Shown: one piece after another, positions 26,434 through 38,224 of the stretch
Numbering within the stretch: the stretch's first letter is position 1
Layout: each line of letters opens with the position of its first letter
Assembly: GCA_001515265.1 (NCBI GenBank)
Contig: LNDB01000015.1
Span: 1 to 52,235, forward strand
DNA: 52,235 nucleotides
Direction of reading: 5' to 3'
Source of the DNA: Candidatus Dichloromethanomonas elyunquensis
Lineage (GTDB): Bacteria; Bacillota; Desulfitobacteriia; Desulfitobacteriales; Syntrophobotulaceae
The notes under the pieces: model-generated
Told to the model about the DNA's origin: nothing
What the model saw: the letters and a program-made list of their open reading frames with translations, nothing else
Databases searched by the model: none
Position numbers and translations under genes: made by a program

Positions 26434-29400
26434 GTGTTTGATGTAAATAACTTTGAAAGAATGCGTATCGGTTTAGCTTCTCCGGAAATGATCCGCAAAT
26501 GGTCGTTCGGGGAGGTCAAAAAACCTGAAACCATTAATTACCGTACATTAAAGCCTGAAAGAGAAGGACTGTTCTGCGAAAAAATATTTGGACCCACTCG
26601 TGACTGGGAGTGCCATTGCGGAAAGTATAAACGGGTCCGCTACAAAGGAATTATCTGTGACCGCTGCGGTGTTGAAGTTACAAGATCCAAAGTCCGTAGA
26701 GAAAGAATGGGTCATATTGAATTGGCTGCACCGGTTTCCCACATTTGGTACTTCAAAGGTATTCCAAGCCGTATGGGATTACTCTTAGACATGTCTCCCC
26801 GTTCTCTGGAGAAAGTACTTTACTTTGTGGCTTATATTGTTATTGAGCCAGGGGATACTTCCCTGATGAAAAAACAGCTTCTGACGGAAACGGAATATCG
26901 GGAAGCGAGAGAGAAATACGGCAGCGCATTCAAGGCGGAGATGGGTGCGGAAGCAATTAAGGAATTACTCAAAGAGATTGATCTTGACAAACTGAATGAA
27001 GAACTCCGTACCGAATTAAAAGAAGTATCCGGTCAACGAAAAATCAGAGCCATACGGCGTTTGGAAGTCGTGGAAGCTTTCAAAAAGTCGGGAAATAATC
27101 CTGAGTGGATGATTTTGGATTCTATCCCGGTTATACCCCCCGAACTCAGACCCATGGTCCAGCTTGACGGAGGCAGGTTTGCCACTTCCGATTTAAATGA
27201 TTTATACCGCCGGGTTATTAATCGCAATAATCGGTTGAAAAAGCTTTTAGACCTTGGGGCACCTGATATTATTGTCCGTAATGAGAAGAGGATGCTCCAG
27301 GAAGCCGTAGATGCCCTCATCGATAACGGACGCCGGGGAAGACCCGTCACCGGTCCGGGAAACAGGCCGCTGAAATCGTTAAGTGATATGCTTAAGGGAA
27401 AACAGGGGCGATTCCGTCAGAACCTTCTTGGTAAACGTGTCGATTATTCGGGCCGGTCTGTTATCGTTGTCGGCCCTACCTTAAGATTATCCCAATGCGG
27501 GCTGCCCAAAGAAATGGCCTTGGAATTATTTAAACCCTTTGTCATGAAAAACCTCGTAAACGAAGGGTATGCACATAATATTAAGAGTGCTAAAAGAATG
27601 GTCGAAAGAGTACGCCCCGAAGTTTGGGATGTCCTGGAAAAAGTCATCATGGAGCATCCGGTTTTATTGAACCGTGCACCGACTTTGCACAGACTGGGGA
27701 TCCAGGCTTTCGAACCGATCCTGGTTGAAGGTCGTGCCCTCCAGATCCATCCGTTGGTCTGTACCGCTTACAATGCTGACTTTGACGGAGACCAAATGGC
27801 AGTGCATGTACCTCTTTCTGCTGAAGCTCAGGCAGAAGCCCGTTTGCTGATGCTTTCTTCCCACAATATCTTAAACCCCAAAGATGGGAGACCTGTGGCA
27901 TCTCCAACTAAGGACATGGTTCTCGGGTGTTACTATCTGACCATGGAGAGGCCGGGAGCTTTGGGAGAAGGCAAAATCTTTAAAGACGTCAATGAGACGA
28001 TTCTTGCTTATCATTCTAAAGCCATACACCTTCAGGCGTTGGTTAAAGTCCGGATGGATGACGGAAAAATTCTCGAGACTACTGCCGGAAGACTGATCTT
28101 TAATACGGTCATTCCTCCCGAAGTCGGATTTGTGAATGAGATGGTCCCCAAAAAAGCGTTAGATAAGATCGTTGCGAAAACTTACCGACTTTGCGGTTAT
28201 GATAAAACGGCAAAACTCTTAGACGGGATTAAGAGTCTAGGATTCCGTTTCTCAACCCAAGCGGGTGTTACAGTCGGTATCGGCGATATTCAAGTTCCCT
28301 TAGTAAAGAAAACTATTTTGGCAGAAGCTGACGTTAACGTTACTAAAACGGAGCAGCAATACCGTCGCGGACTGATTACCGATGATGAACGCAAGACTTT
28401 GGTCATTGATATCTGGACCAAAGCCAATGATGCTGTTACTAAAGCTTTAATGGAGTCTTTGGACAAATTTAATCCTGTTTATATGATGGCGAATTCCGGC
28501 GCCCGCGGTAATGTTCAGCAGCTTAGACAGCTTGCGGGGATGCGCGGCCTTATGGCTGACCCGTCAGGAAGAACGATTGAACTTCCCATTAAAGCCAACT
28601 TCCGTGAAGGGTTAACGGTTTTGGAATATTTCATCTCATCTCATGGGGCGCGCAAAGGCTTGGCAGATACGGCTTTAAGAACAGCGGACTCCGGATATCT
28701 CACCCGCCGCTTGGTCGATGTTTCCCAGGATGTGATCGTCCGTGAAGATGACTGCGGCGTAGATCAGGGGATATTTGTGGAAGACATTAAAGAAGGCAGC
28801 GAAATGATCGAAAAACTGGAAGAACGTCTGGTCGGACGCTATCCTGCCAAAGTAATTCTTCATCCCCAGACAGGCGAGGTTCTGGCAACTCCTGAGCAGG
28901 AGATTAACGAGGAACAGGCCAAAGCCGTTGCCGATGTTTATGATCGCGTGGAAATCCGGTCTGTTCTTTCCTGCAAAACGCGTTACGGTGTATGTAAAAA
29001 ATGTTACGGGCGGAATCTGGCCACAGGCCGTTTGGTGGAAATTGGAGAGGCAGTGGGTATTATTGCAGCCCAATCTATCGGAGAACCTGGCACCCAGCTT
29101 ACTATGCGTACTTTCCATACCGGAGGTGTTGCGGGAGACGATATTACCCAAGGTCTTCCTAGGGTCGAAGAATTGTTCGAAGCCCGTAAACCAAAAGGGC
29201 AGGCGATTATTTCAGAAATAGGCGGAGCAGTTACAGTCCGGGAAATTAAGGGCCGCAGAGAAATTGAGGTTATGAATGGAACTGGGGAAAATGAAGTATA
29301 TGCCGTTCCGTTCGGTTCCCGTCTCAGGGTTAGGGATGGACAGGTCATTTCTCCCGGGGATGAACTAACCGAGGGTAGTGTCAACCCGCATGATACTTTG

Positions 29401-29868
29401 AAAATTAAGGGAATTACCGGAGTTCAGGTTTATCTTCTGGGAGAAGTTCAACGGGTTTACCGTCTCCAGGGAGTAGATATTAATGACAAGCATATTGAGG
29501 TTATGGTTAGACAGATGCTCAGAAAAGTCAAAGTGGAAGAAGCGGGAGATACCAGTCTCTTACCGGGTGGACTCATCGATATCTTTGAGTTTGAGGAAGA
29601 GAATAATCTGGTAACAAGTGTGGGGGGAGAACCGGCAGTTTCCCGTCCGACCTTGTTGGGAATCACCAAAGCTTCTCTGGCAACGGACTCTTTCCTCTCG
29701 GCTGCATCTTTCCAAGAAACGACCCGAGTTCTTACCGAAGCTGCCATTAAGGGTAAAGTGGATCCATTAATTGGGCTGAAAGAGAATGTCATTATCGGAA
29801 AACTGATTCCTGCCGGAACGGGTATGTCTAAATACAGATTGTTAAAAGTTATGGAGGAGGATCAGTAA
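26434..29868 (+). CDS. rpoC: DNA-directed RNA polymerase subunit beta'
   Basis: A 1144-residue beta' subunit. The N-terminal zinc site is CHCGKYKR then CDRCGVEV (about 60-78). The catalytic magnesium motif [12 protein letters not shown] is near residues 446-457. The second zinc cluster includes [13 protein letters not shown] near 846-858, and [19 protein letters not shown] marks the trigger loop. It begins at GTG 26434 after AAAGGAG. Its length is that of Firmicutes beta' without the large proteobacterial insertion. Confidence 0.98.
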   Translation: MFDVNNFERMRIGLASPEMIRKWSFGEVKKPETINYRTLKPEREGLFCEKIFGPTRDWECHCGKYKRVRYKGIICDRCGVEVTRSKVRRERMGHIELAAPVSHIWYFKGIPSRMGLLLDMSPRSLEKVLYFVAYIVIEPGDTSLMKKQLLTETEYREAREKYGSAFKAEMGAEAIKELLKEIDLDKLNEELRTELKEVSGQRKIRAIRRLEVVEAFKKSGNNPEWMILDSIPVIPPELRPMVQLDGGRFATSDLNDLYRRVINRNNRLKKLLDLGAPDIIVRNEKRMLQEAVDALIDNGRRGRPVTGPGNRPLKSLSDMLKGKQGRFRQNLLGKRVDYSGRSVIVVGPTLRLSQCGLPKEMALELFKPFVMKNLVNEGYAHNIKSAKRMVERVRPEVWDVLEKVIMEHPVLLNRAPTLHRLGIQAFEPILVEGRALQIHPLVCTAYNADFDGDQMAVHVPLSAEAQAEARLLMLSSHNILNPKDGRPVASPTKDMVLGCYYLTMERPGALGEGKIFKDVNETILAYHSKAIHLQALVKVRMDDGKILETTAGRLIFNTVIPPEVGFVNEMVPKKALDKIVAKTYRLCGYDKTAKLLDGIKSLGFRFSTQAGVTVGIGDIQVPLVKKTILAEADVNVTKTEQQYRRGLITDDERKTLVIDIWTKANDAVTKALMESLDKFNPVYMMANSGARGNVQQLRQLAGMRGLMADPSGRTIELPIKANFREGLTVLEYFISSHGARKGLADTALRTADSGYLTRRLVDVSQDVIVREDDCGVDQGIFVEDIKEGSEMIEKLEERLVGRYPAKVILHPQTGEVLATPEQEINEEQAKAVADVYDRVEIRSVLSCKTRYGVCKKCYGRNLATGRLVEIGEAVGIIAAQSIGEPGTQLTMRTFHTGGVAGDDITQGLPRVEELFEARKPKGQAIISEIGGAVTVREIKGRREIEVMNGTGENEVYAVPFGSRLRVRDGQVISPGDELTEGSVNPHDTLKIKGITGVQVYLLGEVQRVYRLQGVDINDKHIEVMVRQMLRKVKVEEAGDTSLLPGGLIDIFEFEEENNLVTSVGGEPAVSRPTLLGITKASLATDSFLSAASFQETTRVLTEAAIKGKVDPLIGLKENVIIGKLIPAGTGMSKYRLLKVMEEDQ

Positions 29869-29921
29869 GCTTAGATTTTCCGGATTAATTGGATGCACTT
29901 TCATCACAGCTAAGACAACGC

Positions 29922-29950
29922 TTGACACCGAAAAATCATACTGCTAAAAT
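29922..29950 (+). promoter_or_regulatory. Promoter upstream of L7Ae-like/str genes
   Basis: TTGACA (29922-29927) and TAAAAT (29945-29950) with a 17-bp spacer give a near-consensus promoter. The L7Ae-like start codon lies 43 bp downstream. It probably drives the str genes independently of rpoBC. Confidence 0.7.
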
Positions 29951-29992
29951 AATATAGTCTGATTTTAGAGTAGAGGAGGAAAGCATTGTTTA

Positions 29993-30244
29993 ATGCTTGA
30001 TGAATCTTTGAAAAAGGCTCAAAAAGTCGTTGTAGGTTTAAAGCAAACCAGCCGTGCCCTGGATAAGGGAGAGGTCCAAAGTGTTTACGTAGCGAAGGAT
30101 GCGGATAGCCGCCTCCTTCGCCCGGTATTGGAGATGTGCAGGACCAAAAAGATTCAGCCTGTGGAAGTCCAAACAATGGTTGAATTGGGAAAAGCCTACG
30201 GCATTAAAGTAGGTGCTGCCGTGGCAGCAATTCTGGAGAGCTGA
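29993..30244 (+). CDS. rplGB: L7Ae-family K-turn RNA-binding protein (YbxF-like)
   Basis: An 83-residue protein of the L7Ae/L30e/S12e/Gadd45 family. It shows the typical GLKQTSRALDKGEVQSVYVA and LGKAYGIKVGAA motifs. Bacillus YbxF binds kink-turn RNA; it sits between rpoC and rpsL there as well. The GAGGAGG site precedes the ATG. A ribosomal role is likely but not essential in relatives. Confidence 0.9.
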   Translation: MLDESLKKAQKVVVGLKQTSRALDKGEVQSVYVAKDADSRLLRPVLEMCRTKKIQPVEVQTMVELGKAYGIKVGAAVAAILES

Positions 30245-30361
30245 TCTATCTTGGACAATTCTTTGGCGTGTTATGAAAATGTGCTGGCATGTGATGTTTT
30301 ATTGTATCCATGAAAAGCACGGGCGGGTCCCAGTCTATTGTATAGGAAAGGAGGTGCAGCT

Positions 30362-30781
30362 ATGCCGACAATTCACCAGCTGATTCGTAAGGGAAGAGAA
30401 AAAGTTATTCAAAAATCCACCGCACCTGCGTTGCAGTGGGGACGTAATGCCCTTAAGCGTAAGGATTTTCCTTCAGGTGGTTCTCCTCAGAAAAGGGGGG
30501 TATGCACCAGGGTATATACCACTACGCCTAAAAAACCTAATTCTGCCTTAAGGAAGGTAGCCCGTGTTCGCCTAACCAATGGCATTGAAATAACCACGTA
30601 TATTCCTGGAATCGGTCATAACCTCCAGGAGCACTCCGTTGTACTGGTTCGTGGTGGCCGTGTTAAGGATCTTCCCGGTGTACGTTACCACATTGTGCGC
30701 GGTGCCTTGGATACTACCGGTGTCCAGAATAGAAATCAAGCGCGTTCCAAATATGGGACAAAGAGACCGAAGAAAAAATAA
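30362..30781 (+). CDS. rpsL: 30S ribosomal protein S12
   Basis: A 139-residue S12. [15 protein letters not shown] opens the protein, and [10 protein letters not shown] carries the decoding-site loop in its streptomycin-sensitive form. A stretch of about 15 residues (26-40) before SPQKRGVC is the insertion also seen in Bacillus S12. ATG 30362 follows AAAGGAGGTG; the longer frame from 30338 is not supported. Confidence 0.97.
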   Translation: MPTIHQLIRKGREKVIQKSTAPALQWGRNALKRKDFPSGGSPQKRGVCTRVYTTTPKKPNSALRKVARVRLTNGIEITTYIPGIGHNLQEHSVVLVRGGRVKDLPGVRYHIVRGALDTTGVQNRNQARSKYGTKRPKKK

Positions 30782-30817
30782 ATGAAGTACTGCAGCTGAA
30801 ATTAATCTTGTCTTTAG

Positions 30818-31315
<498 letters not shown>

Positions 31316-31382
31316 TGACAGGTTTTTACTGTTTAGGGATAGGGGATAATATTACTTTCTGAAGAGAAAGGCTGATAAATAA

Positions 31383-33458
31383 GTGGCTAGGAAAGTTCCT
31401 TTGGAGAAAACTCGGAATATCGGTATCATGGCGCATATTGATGCCGGTAAGACGACAACCACAGAACGCATATTGTTTTATACCGGTCGTGTGCATAAAA
31501 TTGGTGAGGTTCATGATGGCGCAGCTACTATGGACTGGATGGTGCAAGAGCAGGAGCGTGGGATTACCATCACTTCTGCAGCTACAACCTGCCAATGGAA
31601 AGGGCATAATATTAATATTATCGACACACCCGGGCACGTTGATTTTACTGTGGAAGTAGAACGCTCCTTGCGTGTTCTGGATGGCGCTGTAGCTGTTTTT
31701 TGTTCTGTAGGAGGCGTTGAGCCGCAATCAGAGACCGTATGGCGCCAAGCCGACAAATATGGTGTTCCCAGGATTGCCTATATTAATAAAATGGACAGAG
31801 TTGGAGCGGATTTTTTCCGTGGGGTTTCCATGATTGCTGAACGGCTGGGATCCAATCCTGTTCCGATTCAAGTGCCAATTGGCATGGAAGATCAATTCAG
31901 GGGAATTGTGGATCTGGTGACAATGAAAGCAACGATCTACACAGATGATTTGGGGACGGCAAGTGATATCGCGGATGTTCCCGAAGATTTGCTTTCCCAA
32001 GCACAGCAATACCGTGAGAAACTATTGGAAGCAGTTGCTGAAGTTGAAGAAGAACTCATGATGAAATATCTCGATGGAGAGGAAATCTCTGAGCAGGAAA
32101 TTAAACAAGCAATACGCAAAGGAACCATCAGCTTAAAATTTATTCCTGTCCTTTGCGGATCATCCTTTAAAAATAAAGGAGTACAACCTTTATTGGATGC
32201 TGTAGTGGAATATATGCCATCGCCTCTTGATGTTCCTGCAATACAAGGCGTTACTTCGGAAGGGGAGGAAGGCATTAGGCACTCCGATGATAATGAACCT
32301 TTTTCAGCATTGGCATTTAAAATTATGGCTGATCCCTACGTTGGAAAACTGACCTTTTTTAGAGTCTATTCGGGTGTGCTTACCGCAGGTTCCTACATTC
32401 TTAATTCTACAAAAAGTAAAAAAGAGAGAATTGGCAGAATTCTGCGCATGCACGCGAATCATCGGGAAGATGTAGATGAGGTCAGGGCTGGCGATATTGC
32501 AGCGGCTGTTGGAATTAAGGAAGTCAGTACAGGGGATACCTTGTGTGATGAAAAGAACAGTATTATTCTTGAATCCATGGTTTTCCCTGAGCCGGTTATT
32601 CATATTGCCATAGAGCCGAAAACAAAAGCGGATCAGGATAAGCTTGGCGGATCGCTCGCCAAATTAGCTGAAGAAGATCCGACCTTTAAAATGCATACCG
32701 ATGAGGAGACCGGACAAACCATTATCTCCGGGATGGGAGAACTTCATCTCGAAATTATTGTGGATAGGCTGCAGAGAGAGTTCAAAGTGGACTGCAATGT
32801 CGGACGTCCTCAGGTTTCCTATAAAGAAACCATTCGTAAGCTGGTTAAGGCCGAAGGTAAGTTTGTTCGCCAGTCAGGCGGACGCGGACAATACGGGCAT
32901 TGCTGGGTCGAGTTTGAACCGCTCCCGCCGGGTTCCGGCTTTATTTTTGAAAGTAAAATTGTGGGCGGTGTGATTCCGAAGGAGTATATTGCACCGATTC
33001 AGACGGGGATTCAGGAAGCTATGCAAAACGGGATTCTCGCAGGATATCAAGTATTGGATATCAAAGCAACCGTTATCGATGGTTCCTACCATGATGTTGA
33101 CTCCTCTGAAATGGCTTTTAAAATTGCCGGATCAATGGCTTTCAAAGCAGGGGCCGCTAAGGCAAACCCGGCTATTCTCGAACCGGTAATGAAGGTTGAG
33201 ATTACCGTTCCGGAAGAATATATGGGAGACGTCATCGGCGATCTGAATTCCAGAAGAGGGCGGATTGAGGGAATGGAAGCCCGTTCAGGCGCTCAAATCA
33301 TTCGCGGCTTTGTCCCTCTTGCAGATATGTTCGGGTATGCGACTGAGCTTCGCTCTAGAACACAAGGACGCGGTGTGTATTCTATGCTATTTGACCACTA
33401 TGAAGAAGTGCCCAAAAATATTGCCGAAGGTATTATCACCAAGAGGCAAGGGGCTTAA
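31383..33458 (+). CDS. fusA: Translation elongation factor G
   Basis: A 691-residue EF-G that translocates tRNA-mRNA on the ribosome using GTP. G1 is AHIDAGKTT near 17-25, G3 is DTPGHVDF, G4 is NKMDR. Domain IV carries the SGGRGQYGH element near residue 500. It starts at GTG 31383. Length and motifs are those of EF-G1, with no sign of the EF-G2 paralogue. Confidence 0.97.
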   Translation: MARKVPLEKTRNIGIMAHIDAGKTTTTERILFYTGRVHKIGEVHDGAATMDWMVQEQERGITITSAATTCQWKGHNINIIDTPGHVDFTVEVERSLRVLDGAVAVFCSVGGVEPQSETVWRQADKYGVPRIAYINKMDRVGADFFRGVSMIAERLGSNPVPIQVPIGMEDQFRGIVDLVTMKATIYTDDLGTASDIADVPEDLLSQAQQYREKLLEAVAEVEEELMMKYLDGEEISEQEIKQAIRKGTISLKFIPVLCGSSFKNKGVQPLLDAVVEYMPSPLDVPAIQGVTSEGEEGIRHSDDNEPFSALAFKIMADPYVGKLTFFRVYSGVLTAGSYILNSTKSKKERIGRILRMHANHREDVDEVRAGDIAAAVGIKEVSTGDTLCDEKNSIILESMVFPEPVIHIAIEPKTKADQDKLGGSLAKLAEEDPTFKMHTDEETGQTIISGMGELHLEIIVDRLQREFKVDCNVGRPQVSYKETIRKLVKAEGKFVRQSGGRGQYGHCWVEFEPLPPGSGFIFESKIVGGVIPKEYIAPIQTGIQEAMQNGILAGYQVLDIKATVIDGSYHDVDSSEMAFKIAGSMAFKAGAAKANPAILEPVMKVEITVPEEYMGDVIGDLNSRRGRIEGMEARSGAQIIRGFVPLADMFGYATELRSRTQGRGVYSMLFDHYEEVPKNIAEGIITKRQGA

Positions 33459-33498
33459 ATAAACAATTATTATTTTATTTAGGGAGTGAAAATCTAAA

Positions 33499-34701
33499 AT
33501 GGGTAAACAAAAATTTGAGCGTACGAAACCGCACGTTAATGTAGGGACCATCGGCCACGTTGACCATGGTAAAACCACAACCACTGCTGCTATCACTTTT
33601 TGTCTGTCTAAAACCGGCGGTGCTGTAGCTACTGCTTTTGATCAAATCGACAAAGCTCCGGAAGAGCGCGAGCGCGGAATTACCATTTCCACCGCTCACG
33701 TTGAGTACGAAACTGCTAACCGTCACTATGCGCACGTAGACTGCCCGGGCCATGCCGACTATGTTAAGAACATGATTACCGGTGCTGCCCAAATGGATGG
33801 AGCTATCCTTGTTGTTTCCGCTGCCGATGGTCCTATGCCTCAGACGCGTGAACATATCCTTCTTGCCCGTCAGGTAGGTGTGCCGTATATTATTGTTTGG
33901 TTGAATAAAGTAGATATGGTTGATGATCCTGAACTTCTTGAGCTTGTTGAAATGGAAGTTCGTGAACTGTTAAGCGAATACGAATTCCCAGGCGATGAAA
34001 TCCCCATTATTCCCGGTTCAGGCTTAAAAGCTTTGGAATGCGGATGTGGAAGCAGAGATTGCGAATGGTGCAGCAAGATTTGGAACCTCATGGATGCTGT
34101 TGACAGCTATATTCCACAGCCGGAACGCGCTATCGACAAACCATTCCTGATGCCTGTCGAGGACGTTTTCACCATTACGGGTCGTGGTACGGTTGCTACC
34201 GGACGCGTTGAACGCGGTGTCCTTAAAGTTGGGGAAGAAATTGAAATCGTTGGCTTTGCTGAAAAAGCCCGTAAGACCGTCTGCACAGGCGTTGAAATGT
34301 TCCGTAAACTGTTAGATCAAGCACAAGCCGGTGACAATATCGGTGCTCTGCTCCGCGGTGTTGACCGTAAAGATATCGAGCGCGGTATGGTATTGGCCAA
34401 ACCCGGAAGCATTAAACCTCATACCAAGTTTACAGGCGAGATTTACGTTCTGAGTAAAGAAGAAGGCGGACGCCATACTCCGTTCTTCAATAACTATCGT
34501 CCGCAATTCTATTTCCGTACAACAGACGTTACCGGTGTTATCAAGCTGCCGGAAGGTGTTGAAATGATTATGCCTGGCGACAGAATTACCATTGAGTGCG
34601 AACTCATTACCCCGATCGCTATGGAAGAAGGACTCCGCTTTGCTATTCGTGAAGGCGGACGTACTGTTGGCGCCGGCGTTGTTGCTAAAGTCCTTGCATA
34701 G
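33499..34701 (+). CDS. tuf: Translation elongation factor Tu, with four-cysteine insertion
   Basis: A 400-residue EF-Tu that brings aminoacyl-tRNA to the ribosome. G1 is GHVDHGKT (19-26), G3 is DCPGHADY, G4 is NKVDM. At the end of the G domain, where many EF-Tu have EGDADWE, this protein has [12 protein letters not shown], placing Cys181, Cys183, Cys188 and Cys191 in a possible metal site. Domains 2 and 3 are normal. GGGAGTG precedes the ATG. Its stop codon lies in a 21-bp tandem duplication. It appears as the only tuf in this window. Confidence 0.97.
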   Translation: MGKQKFERTKPHVNVGTIGHVDHGKTTTTAAITFCLSKTGGAVATAFDQIDKAPEERERGITISTAHVEYETANRHYAHVDCPGHADYVKNMITGAAQMDGAILVVSAADGPMPQTREHILLARQVGVPYIIVWLNKVDMVDDPELLELVEMEVRELLSEYEFPGDEIPIIPGSGLKALECGCGSRDCEWCSKIWNLMDAVDSYIPQPERAIDKPFLMPVEDVFTITGRGTVATGRVERGVLKVGEEIEIVGFAEKARKTVCTGVEMFRKLLDQAQAGDNIGALLRGVDRKDIERGMVLAKPGSIKPHTKFTGEIYVLSKEEGGRHTPFFNNYRPQFYFRTTDVTGVIKLPEGVEMIMPGDRITIECELITPIAMEEGLRFAIREGGRTVGAGVVAKVLA

Positions 34702-34735
34702 TACGAATATATAGTTGCATAGTACGAGTATATAT
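34694..34735. repeat. 21-bp tandem duplication spanning the tuf stop codon
   Basis: Units 34694-34714 and 34715-34735 agree at 19 of 21 bases and both begin TTGCATAGTACGA. The first unit contains the last bases of tuf and its TAG stop. The protein end is unaffected. It is next to the inverted repeat at 34740-34890. Confidence 0.9.
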
Positions 34736-34739
34736 GGAG

Positions 34740-34890
34740 GGGACTGTTGTAAAACGATTTGTCTTCGTAATGCATAGACAGCGTCAAGCAAAGCAGGATG
34801 CGGAGCGCGGCAGATTGCGCCGAGGAGGGCGCAATCTGCCGAGAGCGGCTATACATTACGAAGATTCTTAAGATGCTTTGCAACAGTCCC
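34740..34890. repeat. MITE-like long inverted repeat between tuf and rpsJ
   Basis: Left arm 34740-34777 (begins GGGACTGTTG, ends CTTCGTAATGCATAG) is complementary to right arm 34849-34890 (ends CAACAGTCCC) with a few mismatches and a small bulge. Inside is a perfect 13-bp stem GGCAGATTGCGCC/GGCGCAATCTGCC (34809-34821/34828-34840) around GAGGAG. No coding frame is credible. It may be a miniature transposable element or a transcribed processing signal; another copy elsewhere in the genome would be needed to decide. Confidence 0.8.
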
Positions 34891-34975
34891 GCTGCATCGT
34901 AAAAGGTTGCTGCTCTCCGGTGACTCCGCCGGGCAGCAGGTAATTTTTACGAGAAAACAGCTTGTCGAACAAGCA
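34891..34975 (+). other. Additional hairpins upstream of rpsJ
   Basis: CGTAAAA (34898-34904) can pair with TTTTACG (34945-34951) enclosing an imperfect stem CTGCTCTCCGG/CCGGGCAGCAG. A second small hairpin GCTTGT-CGA-ACAAGC sits at 34960-34974. They lie in the S10 operon leader and could be regulatory RNA. No T-run follows on the + strand, so they are not simple terminators. Confidence 0.5.
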
Positions 34976-34995
34976 AAAAATGGGAGGGTACCAAT

Positions 34996-35301
34996 ATGAA
35001 TCAAAAAATCAGAATTCGTCTCAAAGCTTTTGATCATAAAACACTGGATCAATCTGCGGAAAGAATCGTGGATACCGCGAAAAGAACAGGTGCAAGTGTA
35101 AGCGGTCCTATTCCGCTCCCTACTGAAAAAAGTATTTACACAATTCTCCGTTCTCCGCATGTGAATAAAGATTCCCGTGAGCAGTTCGAGATGAGAACGC
35201 ATAAAAGACTGATCGATATTATTGATCCGACTTCCAAAACAGTCGATGCTTTGATGAGATTGGATTTGCCGTCAGGCGTTGATATCGAAATTAAATTATA
35301 A
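34996..35301 (+). CDS. rpsJ: 30S ribosomal protein S10
   Basis: A 101-residue S10 with [15 protein letters not shown] and the loop [20 protein letters not shown]. It belongs to the 30S head and is the NusG/NusB partner in antitermination. GGGAGGG precedes the ATG. It begins the S10-spc-alpha gene string and is separated from rplC by a 181-base structured gap. Confidence 0.97.
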   Translation: MNQKIRIRLKAFDHKTLDQSAERIVDTAKRTGASVSGPIPLPTEKSIYTILRSPHVNKDSREQFEMRTHKRLIDIIDPTSKTVDALMRLDLPSGVDIEIKL

Positions 35302-35482
35302 TTTTACTGGCATTCTCTAGGGGAATGTGGTAAAATATTTATGTTTGTGGCGCGAAACACCCGGGGGTGTGGTACATCTCCGGGGACTTGCGCGTAAAAT
35401 AGCCCCGTAGATTTTCTAATTTTAGACACTCTCGTGCTCCGGATACTGCCGGCGCACTTCAAAGTGTATAGGAGGTGGCGTC
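35302..35482 (+). promoter_or_regulatory. Structured leader between rpsJ and rplC
   Basis: The gap is unusually long for this operon. ACACC-CGGG-GGTGT forms a hairpin (near 35357-35370), and GCGCG/CGCGC elements at 35350-35354 and 35390-35394 can enclose it. A TAAAAT box at 35331-35336 lacks a good -35. No known Rfam leader is recognised by eye. It may be a regulatory RNA for rplC onward; function unproven. Confidence 0.45.
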
Positions 35483-36112
35483 GTGTCTAAAGGAATTCTC
35501 GGTAAAAAAATTGGGATGACCCAAATTTTTGCAGAAGACGGAAAGGTGATTCCTGTCACTGTTGTTCAGGCTGGACCTTGTCTGGTGCTGCAAAAGAAAA
35601 CGGAAGCTTCGGACGGTTACAACGCAATTAAGGTGGGATTTGACGAGATCAGAGACAGTCTTTCCAGCAAACCTGAACTGGGGCAGTTTAAAAAGGCTGG
35701 CGTTAAAACACAGCGTTTTGTCAGAGAGTTTAAGACCGCTGAAGTGGGTTCTTACGAAGTTGGTCAGGAAATTAAGGCAGATCTGTTCGCGGTTGGAGAC
35801 AAAGTCGATGTTGCCGGAACCTCAAAAGGAAAAGGTTTCGCTGGAATGCATAAACGTCACGGGGGACGTCGCGGACCTATGGGCCATGGTTCAAAATATC
35901 ATCATCGTACCGGTTCCATGGGCGCGAAAGGGCCGGCTCGTGTCTTCAAAGGTAGAAATTTACCCGGACGTCTGGGTGGGGAAAGAGTGACGGTTCAAAA
36001 CCTGGAAATCGTCAGGGTTGATGCGGATAAAAACATCATCCTTGTCAGAGGATGTGTACCTGGTGCCAAAAAGAGCCTGCTAGTCTTAAAAGATTCGGTA
36101 AAAGCGAAGTAA
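35483..36112 (+). CDS. rplC: 50S ribosomal protein L3
   Basis: A 209-residue L3 with [13 protein letters not shown] at the start and [14 protein letters not shown] in the loop that reaches the peptidyl-transferase centre. It begins early 50S assembly. It starts at GTG 35483 after AGGAGGTGG. Confidence 0.97.
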   Translation: MSKGILGKKIGMTQIFAEDGKVIPVTVVQAGPCLVLQKKTEASDGYNAIKVGFDEIRDSLSSKPELGQFKKAGVKTQRFVREFKTAEVGSYEVGQEIKADLFAVGDKVDVAGTSKGKGFAGMHKRHGGRRGPMGHGSKYHHRTGSMGAKGPARVFKGRNLPGRLGGERVTVQNLEIVRVDADKNIILVRGCVPGAKKSLLVLKDSVKAK

Positions 36113-36137
36113 TCCGAAAGGAAAGGAGGATAAAGCA

Positions 36138-36767
36138 ATGCCTAAGGTACAGGTAGTTAATATGCAGGGAGCTCCGATAGGAGAGTTAGAATTAAATGAT
36201 CAAATTTTCGGTATTGAACCGAATACCCATGTAATGCATTCCGCTGTTGTGGCTCAGCTGGCTAATGCCAGAGTTGGCACACATTCCACATTGGGCCGCA
36301 GTGAAGTAAGAGGCGGAGGGCGCAAGCCTTGGAGACAAAAAGGCACTGGGCGTGCCAGAGCAGGGACTATTCGTTCTCCTCTCTGGAGAGGCGGCGGTAT
36401 CGTCTTCGGACCCAAACCGCGAGATTACAGTAAAAAGCTGCCCAGAAAAGTCAAAAGGTTAGCTCTTTGCTCAGCTCTTTCCAGTAAAGTCAACGACAAC
36501 AATCTGATTGTTGTGGATCAAATCAGCTTCGATCAGCCAAAGACCAAGGAAATGGTAAAACTTTTCCAGGTGCTGAATGTCAATAAAAAAGCGCTGCTTG
36601 TAGTTGAAAATAACGATACAAATGCGATAATTTCAGCCCGCAACATGGCGGGAGTACTCACAGCAAGGGCCGAAGCGCTCAATGTGGTAGATCTCTTAAA
36701 ACATGATTTTGTGGTCTTTAGCAAAGCCGCTGTAATGAAGACAGAGGAGGTGCTTGGAAATGCGTGA
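36138..36767 (+). CDS. rplD: 50S ribosomal protein L4
   Basis: A 209-residue L4 with the tunnel loop [20 protein letters not shown]. It lines the peptide exit tunnel. AAAGGAGG precedes the ATG. Its 3' end overlaps rplW by eight bases. Confidence 0.97.
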   Translation: MPKVQVVNMQGAPIGELELNDQIFGIEPNTHVMHSAVVAQLANARVGTHSTLGRSEVRGGGRKPWRQKGTGRARAGTIRSPLWRGGGIVFGPKPRDYSKKLPRKVKRLALCSALSSKVNDNNLIVVDQISFDQPKTKEMVKLFQVLNVNKKALLVVENNDTNAIISARNMAGVLTARAEALNVVDLLKHDFVVFSKAAVMKTEEVLGNA

Positions 36768-37047
36768 CGCGCGTGACGTACTGATCCGCCCTGTTGTATC
36801 GGAGAAATCTGTTGGAGCGGTGGAAGAAAATAAATATACCTTCTGGGTTAATACTGCGGCAAACAAAATTGAAATTAAAGCAGCTGTTGAAAAGATGTTT
36901 AAGGTTAAAGTCGATGATGTTCGCACTTTAAATGTTAAGGGTAAAGAGAAACGACAGGGTCGTTATGTCGGTACAACTCCGGACAGAAAAAAGGCGATCG
37001 TTACACTTAAAGCGGGTAATAAAATCGAAGGATTTGCAGGTCTGTAA
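36760..37047 (+). CDS. rplW: 50S ribosomal protein L23
   Basis: A 95-residue L23 starting [17 protein letters not shown], with [19 protein letters not shown] in the extended loop. It forms the docking site for trigger factor and SRP at the tunnel exit. ATG 36760 has GAGGAGGTG seven bases upstream; TTG 36754 lies too close. Confidence 0.95.
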   Translation: MRDARDVLIRPVVSEKSVGAVEENKYTFWVNTAANKIEIKAAVEKMFKVKVDDVRTLNVKGKEKRQGRYVGTTPDRKKAIVTLKAGNKIEGFAGL

Positions 37048-37073
37048 AGCTTTAGGCAAAGGAGGTAGAAAAA

Positions 37074-37898
37074 ATGCCTATCAGATCATATAAACCAACA
37101 TCTCCGGGTCGCAGGCAGATGACAGTGCTTACTTTCGAGGAAATCACCAGAAAAGAACCGGAACGTTCTCTTCTTGCTCCTCTGCGCAGCAAAGGAGGAA
37201 GGAACAGCGAAGGTCATCTTACAGTAAGACATCAGGGTGGCGGCCATAAAAGACGTTATCGTATTATAGACTTTAAAAGGAACAAAGATGGGATTCCTGC
37301 CAAAGTCGCAAGTATTGAGTATGATCCGAACCGCTCCGCGAATATTGCTCTCTTGAACTACGCGGATGGATATAAAGCCTATATTATTGCTCCTAACGGT
37401 CTCCAAGTTGGGCAGGAGATCCTTAACGGCAATACGGCAGATATTAAAATAGGAAACACTTTGAAATTGAGAAATATTCCTGTGGGTACTTTAATCCACA
37501 ATATTGAAATGAAACCAGGTAAAGGCGGCCAGTTGGTCCGTTCAGCCGGCGGCTCAGCCCAGCTCATGGCTAAAGAAGGAAATTATGCGACATTAAGACT
37601 TCCTTCCGGTGAAATGAGAATGATCCATTTAGAATGCCGTGCCACTGTTGGGCAGGTAGGAAACCTGGATCATGAAAATGTAACAATCGGTAAAGCCGGA
37701 AGAAACCGTTGGTTAGGAAAACGCCCCTCCGTTCGAGGTGCAGTTATGAATCCGGTTGACCATCCGCATGGTGGCGGTGAAGGCCGTAACCCGATCGGAC
37801 GTAATCCGGTTACCCCCTGGGGCAAGCCTGCTTTGGGTGCTAAGACACGTAAGAAAAAGAACCAGAGCAACAAGTTTATCGTCAAACGCAGGGGCTAA
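37074..37898 (+). CDS. rplB: 50S ribosomal protein L2
   Basis: A 274-residue L2 with [20 protein letters not shown] and the catalytic-region motif [14 protein letters not shown]. Required for peptidyl-transferase assembly. AAAGGAGG precedes the ATG. Length is normal. Confidence 0.98.
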   Translation: MPIRSYKPTSPGRRQMTVLTFEEITRKEPERSLLAPLRSKGGRNSEGHLTVRHQGGGHKRRYRIIDFKRNKDGIPAKVASIEYDPNRSANIALLNYADGYKAYIIAPNGLQVGQEILNGNTADIKIGNTLKLRNIPVGTLIHNIEMKPGKGGQLVRSAGGSAQLMAKEGNYATLRLPSGEMRMIHLECRATVGQVGNLDHENVTIGKAGRNRWLGKRPSVRGAVMNPVDHPHGGGEGRNPIGRNPVTPWGKPALGAKTRKKKNQSNKFIVKRRG

Positions 37899-37922
37899 AG
37901 TTAAGCGAAAGGAGACCTCAGA

Positions 37923-38204
37923 ATGGGCAGATCTGTTAAAAAAGGGCCGTATGTTAGTGCTTGCCTGTTAAAACGGGTAGAAGATATGAATCAAGCGGGC
38001 GAAAAGAGAGTGTTAAAAACCTGGTCCAGACGATCAACCATTTTTCCGCAAATGATCGGGCATACGATAGCAGTCCATGACGGACGCAAACATGTGCCGG
38101 TATATATCACTGAAGATATGGTTGGACATAAACTCGGTGAATTTTCACCAACACGGACCTTTAAAGGACATGCCGGAAGCGAAAAATCGAGCGGTTTGCG
38201 CTAA
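37923..38204 (+). CDS. rpsS: 30S ribosomal protein S19
   Basis: A 93-residue S19 beginning [19 protein letters not shown] and ending with [12 protein letters not shown]. It binds the 16S head with S13. AAAGGAGA precedes the ATG. Confidence 0.97.
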   Translation: MGRSVKKGPYVSACLLKRVEDMNQAGEKRVLKTWSRRSTIFPQMIGHTIAVHDGRKHVPVYITEDMVGHKLGEFSPTRTFKGHAGSEKSSGLR

Positions 38205-38224
38205 TTGAGAGGAGGTAAAACAAA

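Noticed and set aside
27647..27907. Open frames on the minus strand inside rpoC, rpoB, fusA and ribosomal genes.
   Set aside because: They lack ribosome binding sites and family resemblance and lie wholly within strongly supported + strand genes.
30437..30481. Apparent insertion of about 15 residues near the N-terminus of ribosomal protein S12.
   Set aside because: A similar stretch is present in Bacillus S12 as I recall it, so this is a normal Firmicutes variant and not a novelty.
34960..34980. Hairpin GCTTGT-CGA-ACAAGC followed by A-run as a terminator before rpsJ.
   Set aside because: The run is A on the + strand, and a terminator on the - strand would need its T-run after the stem in that direction with a gene to end, which is absent.
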